Made by a program: the position numbers and the translations under genes
Notes under the pieces: generated by a model
What the model was told of the DNA's origin: nothing
Seen by the model: only the letters and a program-made list of their open reading frames with translations
Database searches by the model: none
Source: Azospirillum thermophilum
Lineage (GTDB): Bacteria; Pseudomonadota; Alphaproteobacteria; Azospirillales; Azospirillaceae
Assembly: GCF_003130795.1 (NCBI RefSeq)
Contig: NZ_CP029353.1
Coordinates: forward strand, 372,001 to 436,000
Reading direction: 5' to 3'
Length of the DNA stretch: 64,000 bases
Shown here: in pieces, positions 43,362 to 51,718 of the stretch
Numbering within the stretch: position 1 is the first letter of the stretch
Layout of the letters: every line of letters starts with the position of its first letter

Positions 43362-44338
43362 GCGCAGCAGTCCATTCGGTTCCCCGCAGCCTTCGCGCCG
43401 TCCTCCATGCGGGGATCGCGGCGCTCGCCCTCCTGCTCGCCTCTCCTGCCGCCGCACCCGCGCAGGCCCTGCCCGGCATGGGCGGCAAGGATGGCGGCGG
43501 CAAGGATGGCGGCAAGCAGCCGGTCGAGATCAACGCCGACCAGGCGATCGAATGGCACCAGGACGTCCGGGCCTATGTGGCACGCGGCAACGCCTCGGCC
43601 AAGCGGAACGACTCCACCGTCTTCGCCGACGTGCTGACCGCCTACTACCGCGAGGTGCCGGGCAAGGGCAACGAGGTGTTCCAGCTCCTCGCCGAGGGCA
43701 ACGTGCGGATCATCAGCCCGAACCAGCAGGTCTTCGGCGACCGCGGCATCTATGACGTGGACAAGAAGATCGCGGTCGTCACCGGCAGCAACCTGAAGCT
43801 GATCACGCAGAAGGACGTGGTGACCGCCCGCGACAGCCTGGAATATTACGAGGACCGCGAGCTGACGGTCGCCCGCGGCGACGCCCTGGCGGTGCGCGGC
43901 ACCGACCGCATGCGCGCCGACGTGCTGATCGGCAGGCTGAGGAAGATGCCCGACGGCTCCACCCAGATGGAGCGGATCGACGGCTCCGGCAACGTGGTGG
44001 TGACCACCGCCACCGACGTGGCGCTGTCCGACAAGCTGGTCTATTCGGTGGCCGACAACACCGCCGTGCTGATCGGCAACGTCAAGATCACGCGCGGCGA
44101 CAACCAGTTGAACGGTGAAGCCGCCGAGATGAACATGAACACCAAGGTCAACCGGGTGATCTCCGGCCCCGAGGCCGGCCGGGTCAACGCCCTGCTGATC
44201 CCCGGCCAGCAGCCCGGCGCCGACGGGCAGGCCAGGGGTGGTTCGTCGAAGGGCGGGGCCGCCGGCGGGAAGGGCTCTGCCGCCGACCCGGTGGCCGCCC
44301 CCGCTGCCGCTCCTGCCCGGACCCCGGCCAGGCCCTGA
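43358..44338 (+). CDS. lptA: Periplasmic LPS transport protein LptA
   Basis: This 326-residue protein has a signal peptide (to about residue 37, ending APAQA). A short Gly/Lys/Asp linker and the OstA-type beta-jellyroll follow (about 55-285, beginning VEINADQAIEWHQD). The last 45 residues are a low-complexity Gly/Ala/Pro tail. LptA polymerises into the bridge carrying LPS through the periplasm. The GTG start overlaps the lptC stop (GTGA), with GGGAGGG upstream. Confidence 0.93.
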   Translation: MSAAVHSVPRSLRAVLHAGIAALALLLASPAAAPAQALPGMGGKDGGGKDGGKQPVEINADQAIEWHQDVRAYVARGNASAKRNDSTVFADVLTAYYREVPGKGNEVFQLLAEGNVRIISPNQQVFGDRGIYDVDKKIAVVTGSNLKLITQKDVVTARDSLEYYEDRELTVARGDALAVRGTDRMRADVLIGRLRKMPDGSTQMERIDGSGNVVVTTATDVALSDKLVYSVADNTAVLIGNVKITRGDNQLNGEAAEMNMNTKVNRVISGPEAGRVNALLIPGQQPGADGQARGGSSKGGAAGGKGSAADPVAAPAAAPARTPARP

Positions 44339-44400
44339 CCCCGGCCCGGGCGTTTCCGGTCCCCTCCCTTCCGGCCCCCTTTCCCCCGGTAACGTGAACG

Positions 44401-45219
44401 ATGACCATGGACCTCGACGGTCGGCTCCCCGGCGACGACGCCGGCCATCTGCGGGCCGATCCCGCTGACCGGCAGGGCACCGCCCCGCCGCCCCCCTCGG
44501 AAGGGCTCGTCGCCCTGCATCTGGGCAAGTCCTTCAAGAAGCGGCCGGTCGTGCGCGACGTGTCGGTCAGCGTGCAGCGCGGCGAGGCGGTCGGGCTGCT
44601 GGGGCCGAACGGTGCCGGCAAGACCACCTGCTTCTACATGATCACCGGCCTGGTGGCGGCGGACAGCGGGACCATCCTGCTGGACGGGCAGGACATCACC
44701 GGCCTGCCGATGTACCGGCGCGCCCGGCTCGGCATCGGATACCTGCCGCAGGAGGCGTCGATATTCCGCGGCATGACGGTCGAGAACAACATCCGCTCCG
44801 TGCTGGAGGTGGTCGAATCCGACCGCGACGCGCGCGAGGCGATGCTGGACGAGCTGCTGGCGGAGTTCTCGATCACCCACCTGCGGCGCGCCCCCGCCCT
44901 GGCGCTGTCCGGCGGCGAGCGACGCCGCGTCGAGATCGCCCGTGCGCTGGCCGGACAGCCGCACTTCATCCTGCTGGACGAGCCGCTGGCCGGCATCGAC
45001 CCGATCGCGGTGAACGACATCCGCGAACTGGTCGGCCACCTGCGCGACCGCGGCATCGGCGTGCTGATCACCGACCACAATGTGCGGGAAACGCTGGACC
45101 TCGTCGATCGGGCATACATTTTGCACGACGGTGTGGTATTGATGGAGGGAGAGCCGTCGGAGATCGTGGCGCACAAGGATGTGCGCCGGGTCTACCTCGG
45201 CGACCGGTTCAGCCTCTAG
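44401..45219 (+). CDS. lptB: LPS export ABC transporter ATPase LptB
   Basis: This 272-residue ABC ATPase has Walker A GPNGAGKT at 68-75, Q-loop YLPQEASIFRGM, signature LSGGERRR and Walker B ILLDEPLAGID, with the switch histidine in ITDHNV. It powers extraction of LPS from the inner membrane with LptF and LptG, which are not in this window. The 33-residue N-terminal extension is low complexity. Sixteen bases separate it from rpoN. Confidence 0.97.
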   Translation: MTMDLDGRLPGDDAGHLRADPADRQGTAPPPPSEGLVALHLGKSFKKRPVVRDVSVSVQRGEAVGLLGPNGAGKTTCFYMITGLVAADSGTILLDGQDITGLPMYRRARLGIGYLPQEASIFRGMTVENNIRSVLEVVESDRDAREAMLDELLAEFSITHLRRAPALALSGGERRRVEIARALAGQPHFILLDEPLAGIDPIAVNDIRELVGHLRDRGIGVLITDHNVRETLDLVDRAYILHDGVVLMEGEPSEIVAHKDVRRVYLGDRFSL

Positions 45220-45235
45220 CCGTGGTTCCCTCCCT

Positions 45236-46843
45236 ATGGCGCTTGCTCAACGTCTCGACCTTCGACAAGCCCAGACCCTCGTGATGACGCCGCAGTTGCA
45301 GCAGGCGATCAAGCTGCTGCAGCTGTCGAACATCGAGCTGTCCGACTTCGTCGACCGCGAGATCGAGCAGAACCCCCTGCTGGAACGCGACGGCGGCCCG
45401 GCCGAGGCCGGGCTGGAGTTCGGCGGGTCCGAGGGGGGAGCCGGCGGCGAGGCCGGCGGCGGGGAGGGTTCCAGCGGAGGCCCCGGCGAAGGCGGCCTGA
45501 ACGGCTGGGAGGAGCAGGCACCCCCGCCGCCGTCGGACGGGCGGACGCGGGACACGGTGGAGATGACCTCCTCCGACACCATGGCGACCGGGGCCGAGGC
45601 GCCGCTCGACACCAATTTCGAGAACGACTACGCGGACGACCGCTTCTCCGACGGGACGGACGGCTCGTCCGACGTCTACGGCCAATGGAACGAGCGCGGC
45701 GGGCGCGGCGGCTTCGAGGACGACGAGCGCGACCTGGAAGCGACGCTGACCGGCCAGAAGAGCCTGCGCGACCACCTGACCGAACAGCTCAAGATCGACC
45801 TTCCGGCCCATGGCGACCAGCTCATCGGGCTGGCGCTGATCGACATGCTGGACGAGGCCGGCTGGCTGCCCGGGCTGGACATCCCGCAGCTCGCCGCGCA
45901 GCTCGGCTGCACGGCGGAGCGGGTGGAGCGGGTGCTGGCCGCCTGCCAGCGCTTCGACCCGCCGGGCATCTTCGCCCGCTCGCTGAAGGAATGCCTGGCG
46001 ATCCAGCTTCGCGAGAAGAACCGGCTGGATCCGGCGATGGCCGCCCTGCTCGACAATCTGGAACTGCTGGCCGCCCGCAACCTGCAGGCCATCATGAAGG
46101 TCTGCGGGGTGGATGCGGAGGACGTCGCCGACATGGTGGCGGAGATCCGCAAGCTGAACCCGAAGCCGGCGGTCGCCTTCGACCATACCCCGGCGCAGCT
46201 CGTCACCCCGGACATCCTGATGCGCGCCGCCCCCGGCGGCGGCTGGCTGATCGACCTGAACCCGGACACTTTGCCGCGGGTGCTGGTCAACCACCGCTAT
46301 TTCACCCGCGTTTCCGGAGCCGCGCGCAACAAGGCGGAGAAGGAATACATCTCCGAGCGCTTCCAGTCGGCCAACTGGCTGGTCAAGTCGCTGCACCAGC
46401 GGGCCACCACCATCCTGAAGGTGGCGGGGGAAATCGTGCGCCAGCAGGACGCCTTCTTCATCCACGGCGTCTCGCACCTGAAGCCGCTGATCCTGCGCGA
46501 CATTGCCGAGGCGATCGGCATGCATGAAAGCACGGTCAGCCGCGTCACCACCAACAAGTTCATGGCGACCCCCCGCGGCGTGTTCGAGCTGAAGTATTTC
46601 TTCACCTCCGCGATCCAGGGCGCCGACGGCCAGGCCTCCCACTCGGCCGAGGCGGTGCGCCACCGCATCAAGACGCTGATCGACGCGGAAAAGCCCGAGG
46701 ACGTGCTGTCCGACGACAAGCTGGTGGAGATCCTCCGCGCGGAAGGGATCGACATTGCGCGCAGGACTGTCGCGAAGTATCGTGAAGCGATGAAGATCCC
46801 GTCATCGGTGCAGAGACGCCGGGCGAAGATGTCGCGAATGTAG
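45236..46843 (+). CDS. rpoN: RNA polymerase sigma-54 factor
   Basis: This 535-residue sigma factor recognises -24/-12 promoters and needs AAA+ activators; in diazotrophs it drives nif and ntr genes. Region I opens MALAQRLDLRQAQTLVMTPQLQQAIKLLQLSN. Region II is acidic and Gly-rich (about 55-145). The core-binding domain and helix-turn-helix follow (MHESTVSRVTTNKFMATPRG). The RpoN box ARRTVAKYREAMKI lies near the C-terminus. The start is the ATG after lptB; the open frame upstream is lptB in another phase. Confidence 0.98.
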   Translation: MALAQRLDLRQAQTLVMTPQLQQAIKLLQLSNIELSDFVDREIEQNPLLERDGGPAEAGLEFGGSEGGAGGEAGGGEGSSGGPGEGGLNGWEEQAPPPPSDGRTRDTVEMTSSDTMATGAEAPLDTNFENDYADDRFSDGTDGSSDVYGQWNERGGRGGFEDDERDLEATLTGQKSLRDHLTEQLKIDLPAHGDQLIGLALIDMLDEAGWLPGLDIPQLAAQLGCTAERVERVLAACQRFDPPGIFARSLKECLAIQLREKNRLDPAMAALLDNLELLAARNLQAIMKVCGVDAEDVADMVAEIRKLNPKPAVAFDHTPAQLVTPDILMRAAPGGGWLIDLNPDTLPRVLVNHRYFTRVSGAARNKAEKEYISERFQSANWLVKSLHQRATTILKVAGEIVRQQDAFFIHGVSHLKPLILRDIAEAIGMHESTVSRVTTNKFMATPRGVFELKYFFTSAIQGADGQASHSAEAVRHRIKTLIDAEKPEDVLSDDKLVEILRAEGIDIARRTVAKYREAMKIPSSVQRRRAKMSRM

Positions 46844-46867
46844 CAGTACCGGGATTGGGGGTGTTCG

Positions 46868-46896
46868 TTGACAGTCTTTGAACCCGGCACTATGGT
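46868..46896 (+). promoter_or_regulatory. Strong promoter of hpf
   Basis: A perfect TTGACA (46868-46873), 17 bases, TATGGT (46891-46896), about 70 bases before the hpf ATG. It lets hpf and ptsN be transcribed independently of rpoN. Confidence 0.75.
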
Positions 46897-46965
46897 CCCG
46901 GCCCGCAGGTGGCGGCACGCCGTCTTCTCCCGTCCTTAAGCGGACCAATTTGGAAACGTTCCAAC

Positions 46966-47559
46966 ATGCAACTCACCGTAAAAGGCAAGCAGCTTGACGT
47001 CGGCGATGCCCTGCGCACCCACGTCGCGGACAGCCTGAGCGCCATCGTCGGCAAGTACTTCAACAAGCCGATCGAAGCCAACGTCGTGCTGACGCGCGAC
47101 GCGCACCTGTTCAAGGCCGATATCCAGGTCCATGTCGGCCGCGGCATCGTGCTGCAGAGCAATTCCGAGGCGACGGAGCCCTATCCGGCCTTCGACACCG
47201 CCTGCGACAAGCTGGCCAAGCGCCTGCGCCGCTACAAGAGCCGCCTGCGCAGCCACCACCCGGTCGAGAACGGCCAGGAGCCGGTGCCGGCCCGTTACCA
47301 GATCCTGGAGGCCGAGAAGGACGAGCATCTCGACGGCGAGGACACCGCTGCCGCCGACGCCGCGCAGCCGGTCGTCGTCGCCGAGATGGAGACCACCATC
47401 GCCACCCTGTCGGTCAGCGAGGCCGTGATGCGGCTCGAGCTGGCCCAGGCTCCGGCCCTGATGTTCCGCAACGGCGCCCATGGCCGGCTGAACATGGTCT
47501 ACCGCCGCGCGGACGGCAACATCGGCTGGGTCGATCCCGCGGAGAAGGCCGGCGCCTGA
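46966..47559 (+). CDS. hpf: Long-form ribosome hibernation promoting factor
   Basis: This 197-residue protein has an N-terminal S30AE/HPF domain (about 1-105, MQLTVKGKQLDVGDALRTHV) that binds the 30S decoding centre. An acidic linker follows, and then the C-terminal dimerisation domain (about 140-195, LSVSEAVMRLEL to GRLNMVYRR), so it is the long type that pairs 70S into 100S ribosomes. It lies between rpoN and ptsN, the standard order. It has its own promoter. Confidence 0.95.
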   Translation: MQLTVKGKQLDVGDALRTHVADSLSAIVGKYFNKPIEANVVLTRDAHLFKADIQVHVGRGIVLQSNSEATEPYPAFDTACDKLAKRLRRYKSRLRSHHPVENGQEPVPARYQILEAEKDEHLDGEDTAAADAAQPVVVAEMETTIATLSVSEAVMRLELAQAPALMFRNGAHGRLNMVYRRADGNIGWVDPAEKAGA

Positions 47560-47593
47560 CCGGGCGCCGACCCCACCCATCGGTCCGAAGCGC

Positions 47594-48052
47594 ATGCTCG
47601 ACCTCATCACGCCGCACGCCATCCTTCCGAACCTCAAGGCCGGCAACAAGAAGCAGGCCTTGCAGGAGATGGCCCGGAAGGCGTCCGAGCTGATCGGCCA
47701 GCACGAGCGGGCGATCTTCGACGTCCTGTTGGAACGGGAACGGCTGGGCACGACCGGCGTGGGGCATGGCATCGCCATTCCCCACGGCAAGCTGCCCGGC
47801 CTGGACCGCGTCCACGGCGTCTTCGCCCGTCTCGAACGGCCCATCGACTTCGACGCGATCGACGACCAGCCCGTCGACCTTATCTTCCTTCTCCTCGCCC
47901 CGGAACAGGCGGGGGCAGACCATCTGAAAGCGCTGGCCCGGGTTTCCCGGCTGCTGCGCGACCAGTCCATGTGCGAGAAGCTGCGCGGCTCCGAATCCGC
48001 TGACGCGATCTATGCCCTGCTGACCCAGCAGGAAGCCAGCCATCCCGGATAA
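47594..48052 (+). CDS. ptsN: Nitrogen-related PTS enzyme IIA
   Basis: This 152-residue EIIA-Ntr protein is the end acceptor of the regulatory phosphotransfer chain PtsP-NPr-PtsN. The phosphorylated histidine is H64 in GHGIAIPHGKL. Phosphorylation state reports nitrogen and carbon status to targets such as potassium transport and (p)ppGpp enzymes in relatives. It ends the rpoN cluster; ptsP, its upstream donor, is encoded about 4 kb further on in this window. Confidence 0.96.
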   Translation: MLDLITPHAILPNLKAGNKKQALQEMARKASELIGQHERAIFDVLLERERLGTTGVGHGIAIPHGKLPGLDRVHGVFARLERPIDFDAIDDQPVDLIFLLLAPEQAGADHLKALARVSRLLRDQSMCEKLRGSESADAIYALLTQQEASHPG

Positions 48053-48124
48053 GGCCGGGCGGGGCGGCCGCTTTCCTCACCGGTGCCATGGCAGGGGCGG
48101 CGCGGTCGCGCTATAGTCCTTGCC

Positions 48125-48280
48125 ATGCCCGACGCGCTGCGTGAGCCCTGGATCACCCCGGACGATTACCTTGCCGCCGAACGGACGGCGGAGGTCCGCC
48201 ACGAATATGCGGACGGCGAGGTCTTCGCGATGGGGGGCGGTCCCCTTCGGCACAACGAGGTCGCGCTGAGCATCCCGTGA
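48125..48280 (+). pseudogene. N-terminal fragment of a Uma2-family endonuclease gene
   Basis: The 51 codons read MPDALREPWITPDDYLAAER then HEYADGEVFAMGGG, the opening of the Uma2/DUF820 restriction-endonuclease-like family (usually about 180-190 residues). The gene then breaks off at LRHNEVALSIP with a stop. The catalytic region is missing. It runs directly into a fragment of a PIN toxin gene, so this is a decayed junction. Confidence 0.75.
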
Positions 48281-48434
48281 CGCGAAGGACAACAAGTATC
48301 TTGAGCTGGCCGTCATGGCAGGCGCATGGGCGATCAGCTCGGGCGACCAGGACCTGCTCGTCCCGAATCCGTTCCAGGACATCCGGACCCTGACGCCCGA
48401 GGCCCATCTTCAGAGCGTATGCAAGCGGGTATGA
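48276..48434 (+). pseudogene. C-terminal fragment of a PIN-domain toxin gene
   Basis: The 52 codons beginning RDAKDNKYLELAVMAGAW, then SGDQDLLVPNPFQDIRTLTP, match the last third of PIN-family toxins of toxin-antitoxin systems (D...D then SGDxDLL). There is no start codon or N-terminal half. It joins the Uma2 fragment in a different frame at about 48276-48280. No antitoxin remnant was found. Confidence 0.75.
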
Positions 48435-48441
48435 AGGCCCG

Positions 48442-49235
48442 TCACACCCGCTCCGCCCATCCCATGTAGTTCACGTCGAGGTCGCGCGGGTTCAGGCGGA
48501 ACTCGTCGCTCAGCGGGTTGTACGTGACGCCGGTCAGGTCGCGTACGGCAAGCCCGTACGCGCGTACGACGCCGGCGACCTCCGACGGGCGGAGGAACTG
48601 GCGCCAGTTGTGGGTGCCGCGGGGAAGCCAGCGCAGGATGTACTCCGCCCCGACGATGGCCAGCGCGAAGGATTTCGGCGTGCGGTTCAGCGTGGCGAGG
48701 AACAGCACCCCGCCGGGGGCCAGCAGATCGGCGCAGGACTTCACGAACAGCGGCACGTCGGCCACATGCTCGATCACCTCCATCGCCAGCACCACGTCGA
48801 ACCGCTCGCCGCCGGCTGCCAGGGCCTCGGCGCTGGTGGCGCGGTAGTCGACGGCGACGCCGGTCCCGGCCGCATGGGCGGAGGCGGTCAGGACGTTCTT
48901 CTCCGACGCGTCGATGCCGACGACGGAGGCGCCCATGCGGGCCATCGGCTCCGCCAGCAGGCCGCCGCCGCAGCCGATGTCGACCACGCGCAGGCCGGAC
49001 AGCGGCTGCGGGCCTTCCGGGTCGCGGCCCAGCCGGCGGCATACGGTGTCGCGGATGTAGGCGAGGCGCAGAGGGTTCAGCCGGTGCAGCGGCTTGAACT
49101 TGCCGGCGGGGTCCCACCATTCCGCCGCGATGGCCGAGAAGCGGGCGACGTCCGCCGGGTCGATGGTGCCCCGCTTCCGGTCCCCTCCGCGGACAGGGCA
49201 TCGGCGGTGGCGGCGGTTCCGGCGGTCGCGTTCAT
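48442..49235 (-). pseudogene. ubiG: Ubiquinone biosynthesis O-methyltransferase UbiG, apparently frameshifted near 49184
   Basis: UbiG does both O-methylations of ubiquinone synthesis. The methyltransferase body reads normally: [25 protein letters not shown] loop [19 protein letters not shown], and [12 protein letters not shown]. No start codon lies in frame near the family N-terminus. The neighbouring frame gives [18 protein letters not shown], a typical UbiG opening, up to a run of four G. One more G in that run (plus-strand CCCC at 49182-49185) joins the two into a 264-residue protein. A single missing base in a homopolymer is the likely cause. Confidence 0.85.
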
Positions 49236-49282
49236 TGCAGGGTTTCCGTAGAATGGTTGTGCGCAGGTGCAACGAGGCATCC

Positions 49283-49311
49283 TTGCCTCGCTTCGGCCGA
49301 GAGAGTATGGA
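49283..49311 (+). promoter_or_regulatory. Candidate lysC promoter
   Basis: TTGCCT (49283-49288), 17 bases, TATGGA (49306-49311), about 80 bases before the lysC ATG. It lies inside the 5' part of the divergent ubiG transcript region. Confidence 0.45.
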
Positions 49312-49391
49312 TACGCGGCCCCGCGCCGGCAACGGTGGAACGGGGGGCGCGACACGCCGGCCTCGCGGCCCGGCAAAATATGGTGTGAGGT

Positions 49392-50627
49392 ATGGCGCGG
49401 ATCGTCCTGAAGTTCGGCGGCACGTCGGTCGGCGACATCGACCGTATCAAGAACGTGGCCCGCAAGGTCGAGCAGGAGGTCAAGGCAGGCCACCAGGTGG
49501 CCGTCGTGGTGTCGGCGATGTCCGGCGTGACCAACCAGCTCGTGAAATACTGCAACGACATCGACAAGCTGCACGACGCGCGCGAGTACGACGCCGTCGT
49601 CTCGTCGGGTGAGCAGGTTACCTCCGGTCTGCTGGCGATCGCGCTGCAGTCCATCGGCATTCCGGCGCGCTCCTGGGCGGGCTGGCAGATCCCGATCTAC
49701 ACCGACGACACGCACTCCAAGGCGCGCATCGTCTCCATCGACACCGCGCAGCTCGAGAAGAGCATGGCGACGGGCGAGGTGGCGGTGATCACCGGTTTCC
49801 AGGGCGTGACCAAGGACGGGCGCCTGTCCACGCTCGGCCGCGGCGGCTCCGACACCTCGGCGGTGGCGGTGGCGGCGGCGCTGAAGGCGGACCGCTGCGA
49901 CATCTACACCGACGTGGACGGCGTCTACACCACCGACCCGCGCATCGTGACCAAGGCGCGCAAGCTCTCCAAGATCACCTACGAGGAGATGCTGGAGCTG
50001 GCGTCGCAGGGGGCGAAGGTCCTGCAGACCCGCTCGGTCGAGATGGCGATGAACCACCGCGTGCGCGTGCAGGTGCTGTCGAGCTTCGAGGCGGCGGCGG
50101 GCAGCTCGCTTCCCGGAACCCTGGTTGTTGACGAGGACGAGATCGTGGAAAAGGAAGTTGTGAGCGGCATCGCCTACAGCCGCGACGAGGCGAAGATCAC
50201 CCTGATCGGCGTTGACGACCGGCCGGGCGTCGCGGCCAGCATCTTCGGCCCGCTGACCGACGCCGCCGTCAACGTGGACATGATCGTCCAGAACGTGTCG
50301 GAGGACGGCAAGTCCACCGACATGACCTTCACCGTCGGCAAGGCCGACCTCGCCCGCGCCGTGAAGGTGCTGGAGGACGCCAAGGAGCACCTCAACTTCA
50401 AGCGGCTGGTCTCCGACGCCAACGTGGTGAAGGTGTCGGTGATCGGCGTCGGCATGCGCAGCCATGCCGGCGTGGCCCAGCGCATGTTCAAGGCGCTGGC
50501 CGACAAGGGCATCAACATCCAGGTCATCTCCACCTCCGAGATCAAGATCTCCGTCCTGATCGCCGAGGAGTATGCGGAGCTGGCCCTGCGCGCGCTCCAC
50601 ACCGCCTACGGGCTGGACGCGGCCTGA
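49392..50627 (+). CDS. lysC: Aspartate kinase
   Basis: This 411-residue enzyme phosphorylates aspartate, opening lysine, threonine and methionine synthesis. The N-terminal kinase domain starts [16 protein letters not shown], contains [17 protein letters not shown] and [13 protein letters not shown]. Two ACT domains follow (from about 265), which usually bind lysine or threonine for feedback. It is a single-function enzyme. It is followed by the nitronate monooxygenase-like gene and ptsP, an order common in alphaproteobacteria. Confidence 0.97.
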   Translation: MARIVLKFGGTSVGDIDRIKNVARKVEQEVKAGHQVAVVVSAMSGVTNQLVKYCNDIDKLHDAREYDAVVSSGEQVTSGLLAIALQSIGIPARSWAGWQIPIYTDDTHSKARIVSIDTAQLEKSMATGEVAVITGFQGVTKDGRLSTLGRGGSDTSAVAVAAALKADRCDIYTDVDGVYTTDPRIVTKARKLSKITYEEMLELASQGAKVLQTRSVEMAMNHRVRVQVLSSFEAAAGSSLPGTLVVDEDEIVEKEVVSGIAYSRDEAKITLIGVDDRPGVAASIFGPLTDAAVNVDMIVQNVSEDGKSTDMTFTVGKADLARAVKVLEDAKEHLNFKRLVSDANVVKVSVIGVGMRSHAGVAQRMFKALADKGINIQVISTSEIKISVLIAEEYAELALRALHTAYGLDAA

Positions 50628-50653
50628 CCGGCAATGACGAGGGAGGAGCGGCG

Positions 50654-51718
50654 ATGACCGATCAGTCCGCGCGCGCTCGGCTTGACCAGCTCTGGGCGCG
50701 TGGCCGCGCCTTCCTCGGCACCGGCACCGCCATCATGGGCGGTGCGATGAGCTGGGTGTCGGAACGGCACCTGGTGTCGGCGATCTCCAACGCCGGCGGC
50801 TTCGGCGTGCTGGCCTGCGGGTCGATGACCCCGGACCTGCTCGCGGCGGAGATCGCGGCGACGCGGGCGATGACCACCCGGCCGTTCGGCGTCAACCTGA
50901 TCAACATGCATCCCGACCTCGACCGGCTGATCGACGTCTGCCGGGAGCAGGCGGTCGGGCATGTGGTGGTCGCGGGCGGCCTGCCGTCCGGCGCCACCAT
51001 CCGCCGCATCAAGGACGGCGGGGCGCGGGCCATGGGCTTCGCCCCGACGCTGGTGGCCGGCCGCCGGCTGGTGAAGCAGGGCATCGACGCGCTGGTCATC
51101 GAGGGGATGGAGGCCGGCGGCCATATCGGCGCCGTCTCGACCACCGTCCTGGCGCAGGAGATCCTGCCGGAGCTGCGCGAGGTGCCGGTCTTCGTGGCCG
51201 GCGGCATCGGGCGCGGCGAGGCGATCGCCTCCTTCCTGGAACTGGGAGCGGCCGGCGTGCAGATCGGCACGCGCTTCGTCTGCGCCAGCGAATCGATCGC
51301 CCATCCCAACTTCAAGCAGACCTTCATCCGGGCCGCGGCGCGCGACGCGCAGCCGTCGGTCCAGCTCGACCCGCGCTTCCCGGTGATCCCCGTGCGCGCG
51401 CTGGTCAATGCCGGCAGCAAGGCCTTCGCCGACCTGCAGCGCGCGGTGATCGCGCGGGTGGATGCCGGCGAACTGACGCGCGAGGCGGGCATCCTGGAGA
51501 TCGAGCATTTCTGGGCCGGCGCCCTGCGCCGCGCGGTCGTGGAGGGCGATGTCGAGACCGGCTCGCTGATGGCCGGGCAGAGCGTCGGGATGGTCACGCG
51601 CGAGCAGCCCGCCGCCGAGATCGTGGCGGAGCTGATCGGACAGGCCGAGAAGGCGCTGGCGGGCCGGCCGCCGGATAAGGCAATGTGGGAGGCACCCGCG
51701 GTTCTCGGAGCGGCATGA
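50654..51718 (+). CDS. Nitronate monooxygenase-like flavin enzyme
   Basis: This 354-residue TIM-barrel FMN protein belongs to the 2-nitropropane dioxygenase family. It shows GGAMSWVSERHLVSAISNAGGFGVLACG (the first FMN loop), EGMEAGGHIG with the family histidine, PVFVAGGIGRGEAI, and GVQIGTRFVCASES. Some relatives are enoyl reductases (FabK), so the substrate is uncertain. GAGGGAGGAG precedes the ATG. Its stop overlaps the ptsP start (ATGA), so the two are coupled. Confidence 0.88.
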   Translation: MTDQSARARLDQLWARGRAFLGTGTAIMGGAMSWVSERHLVSAISNAGGFGVLACGSMTPDLLAAEIAATRAMTTRPFGVNLINMHPDLDRLIDVCREQAVGHVVVAGGLPSGATIRRIKDGGARAMGFAPTLVAGRRLVKQGIDALVIEGMEAGGHIGAVSTTVLAQEILPELREVPVFVAGGIGRGEAIASFLELGAAGVQIGTRFVCASESIAHPNFKQTFIRAAARDAQPSVQLDPRFPVIPVRALVNAGSKAFADLQRAVIARVDAGELTREAGILEIEHFWAGALRRAVVEGDVETGSLMAGQSVGMVTREQPAAEIVAELIGQAEKALAGRPPDKAMWEAPAVLGAA

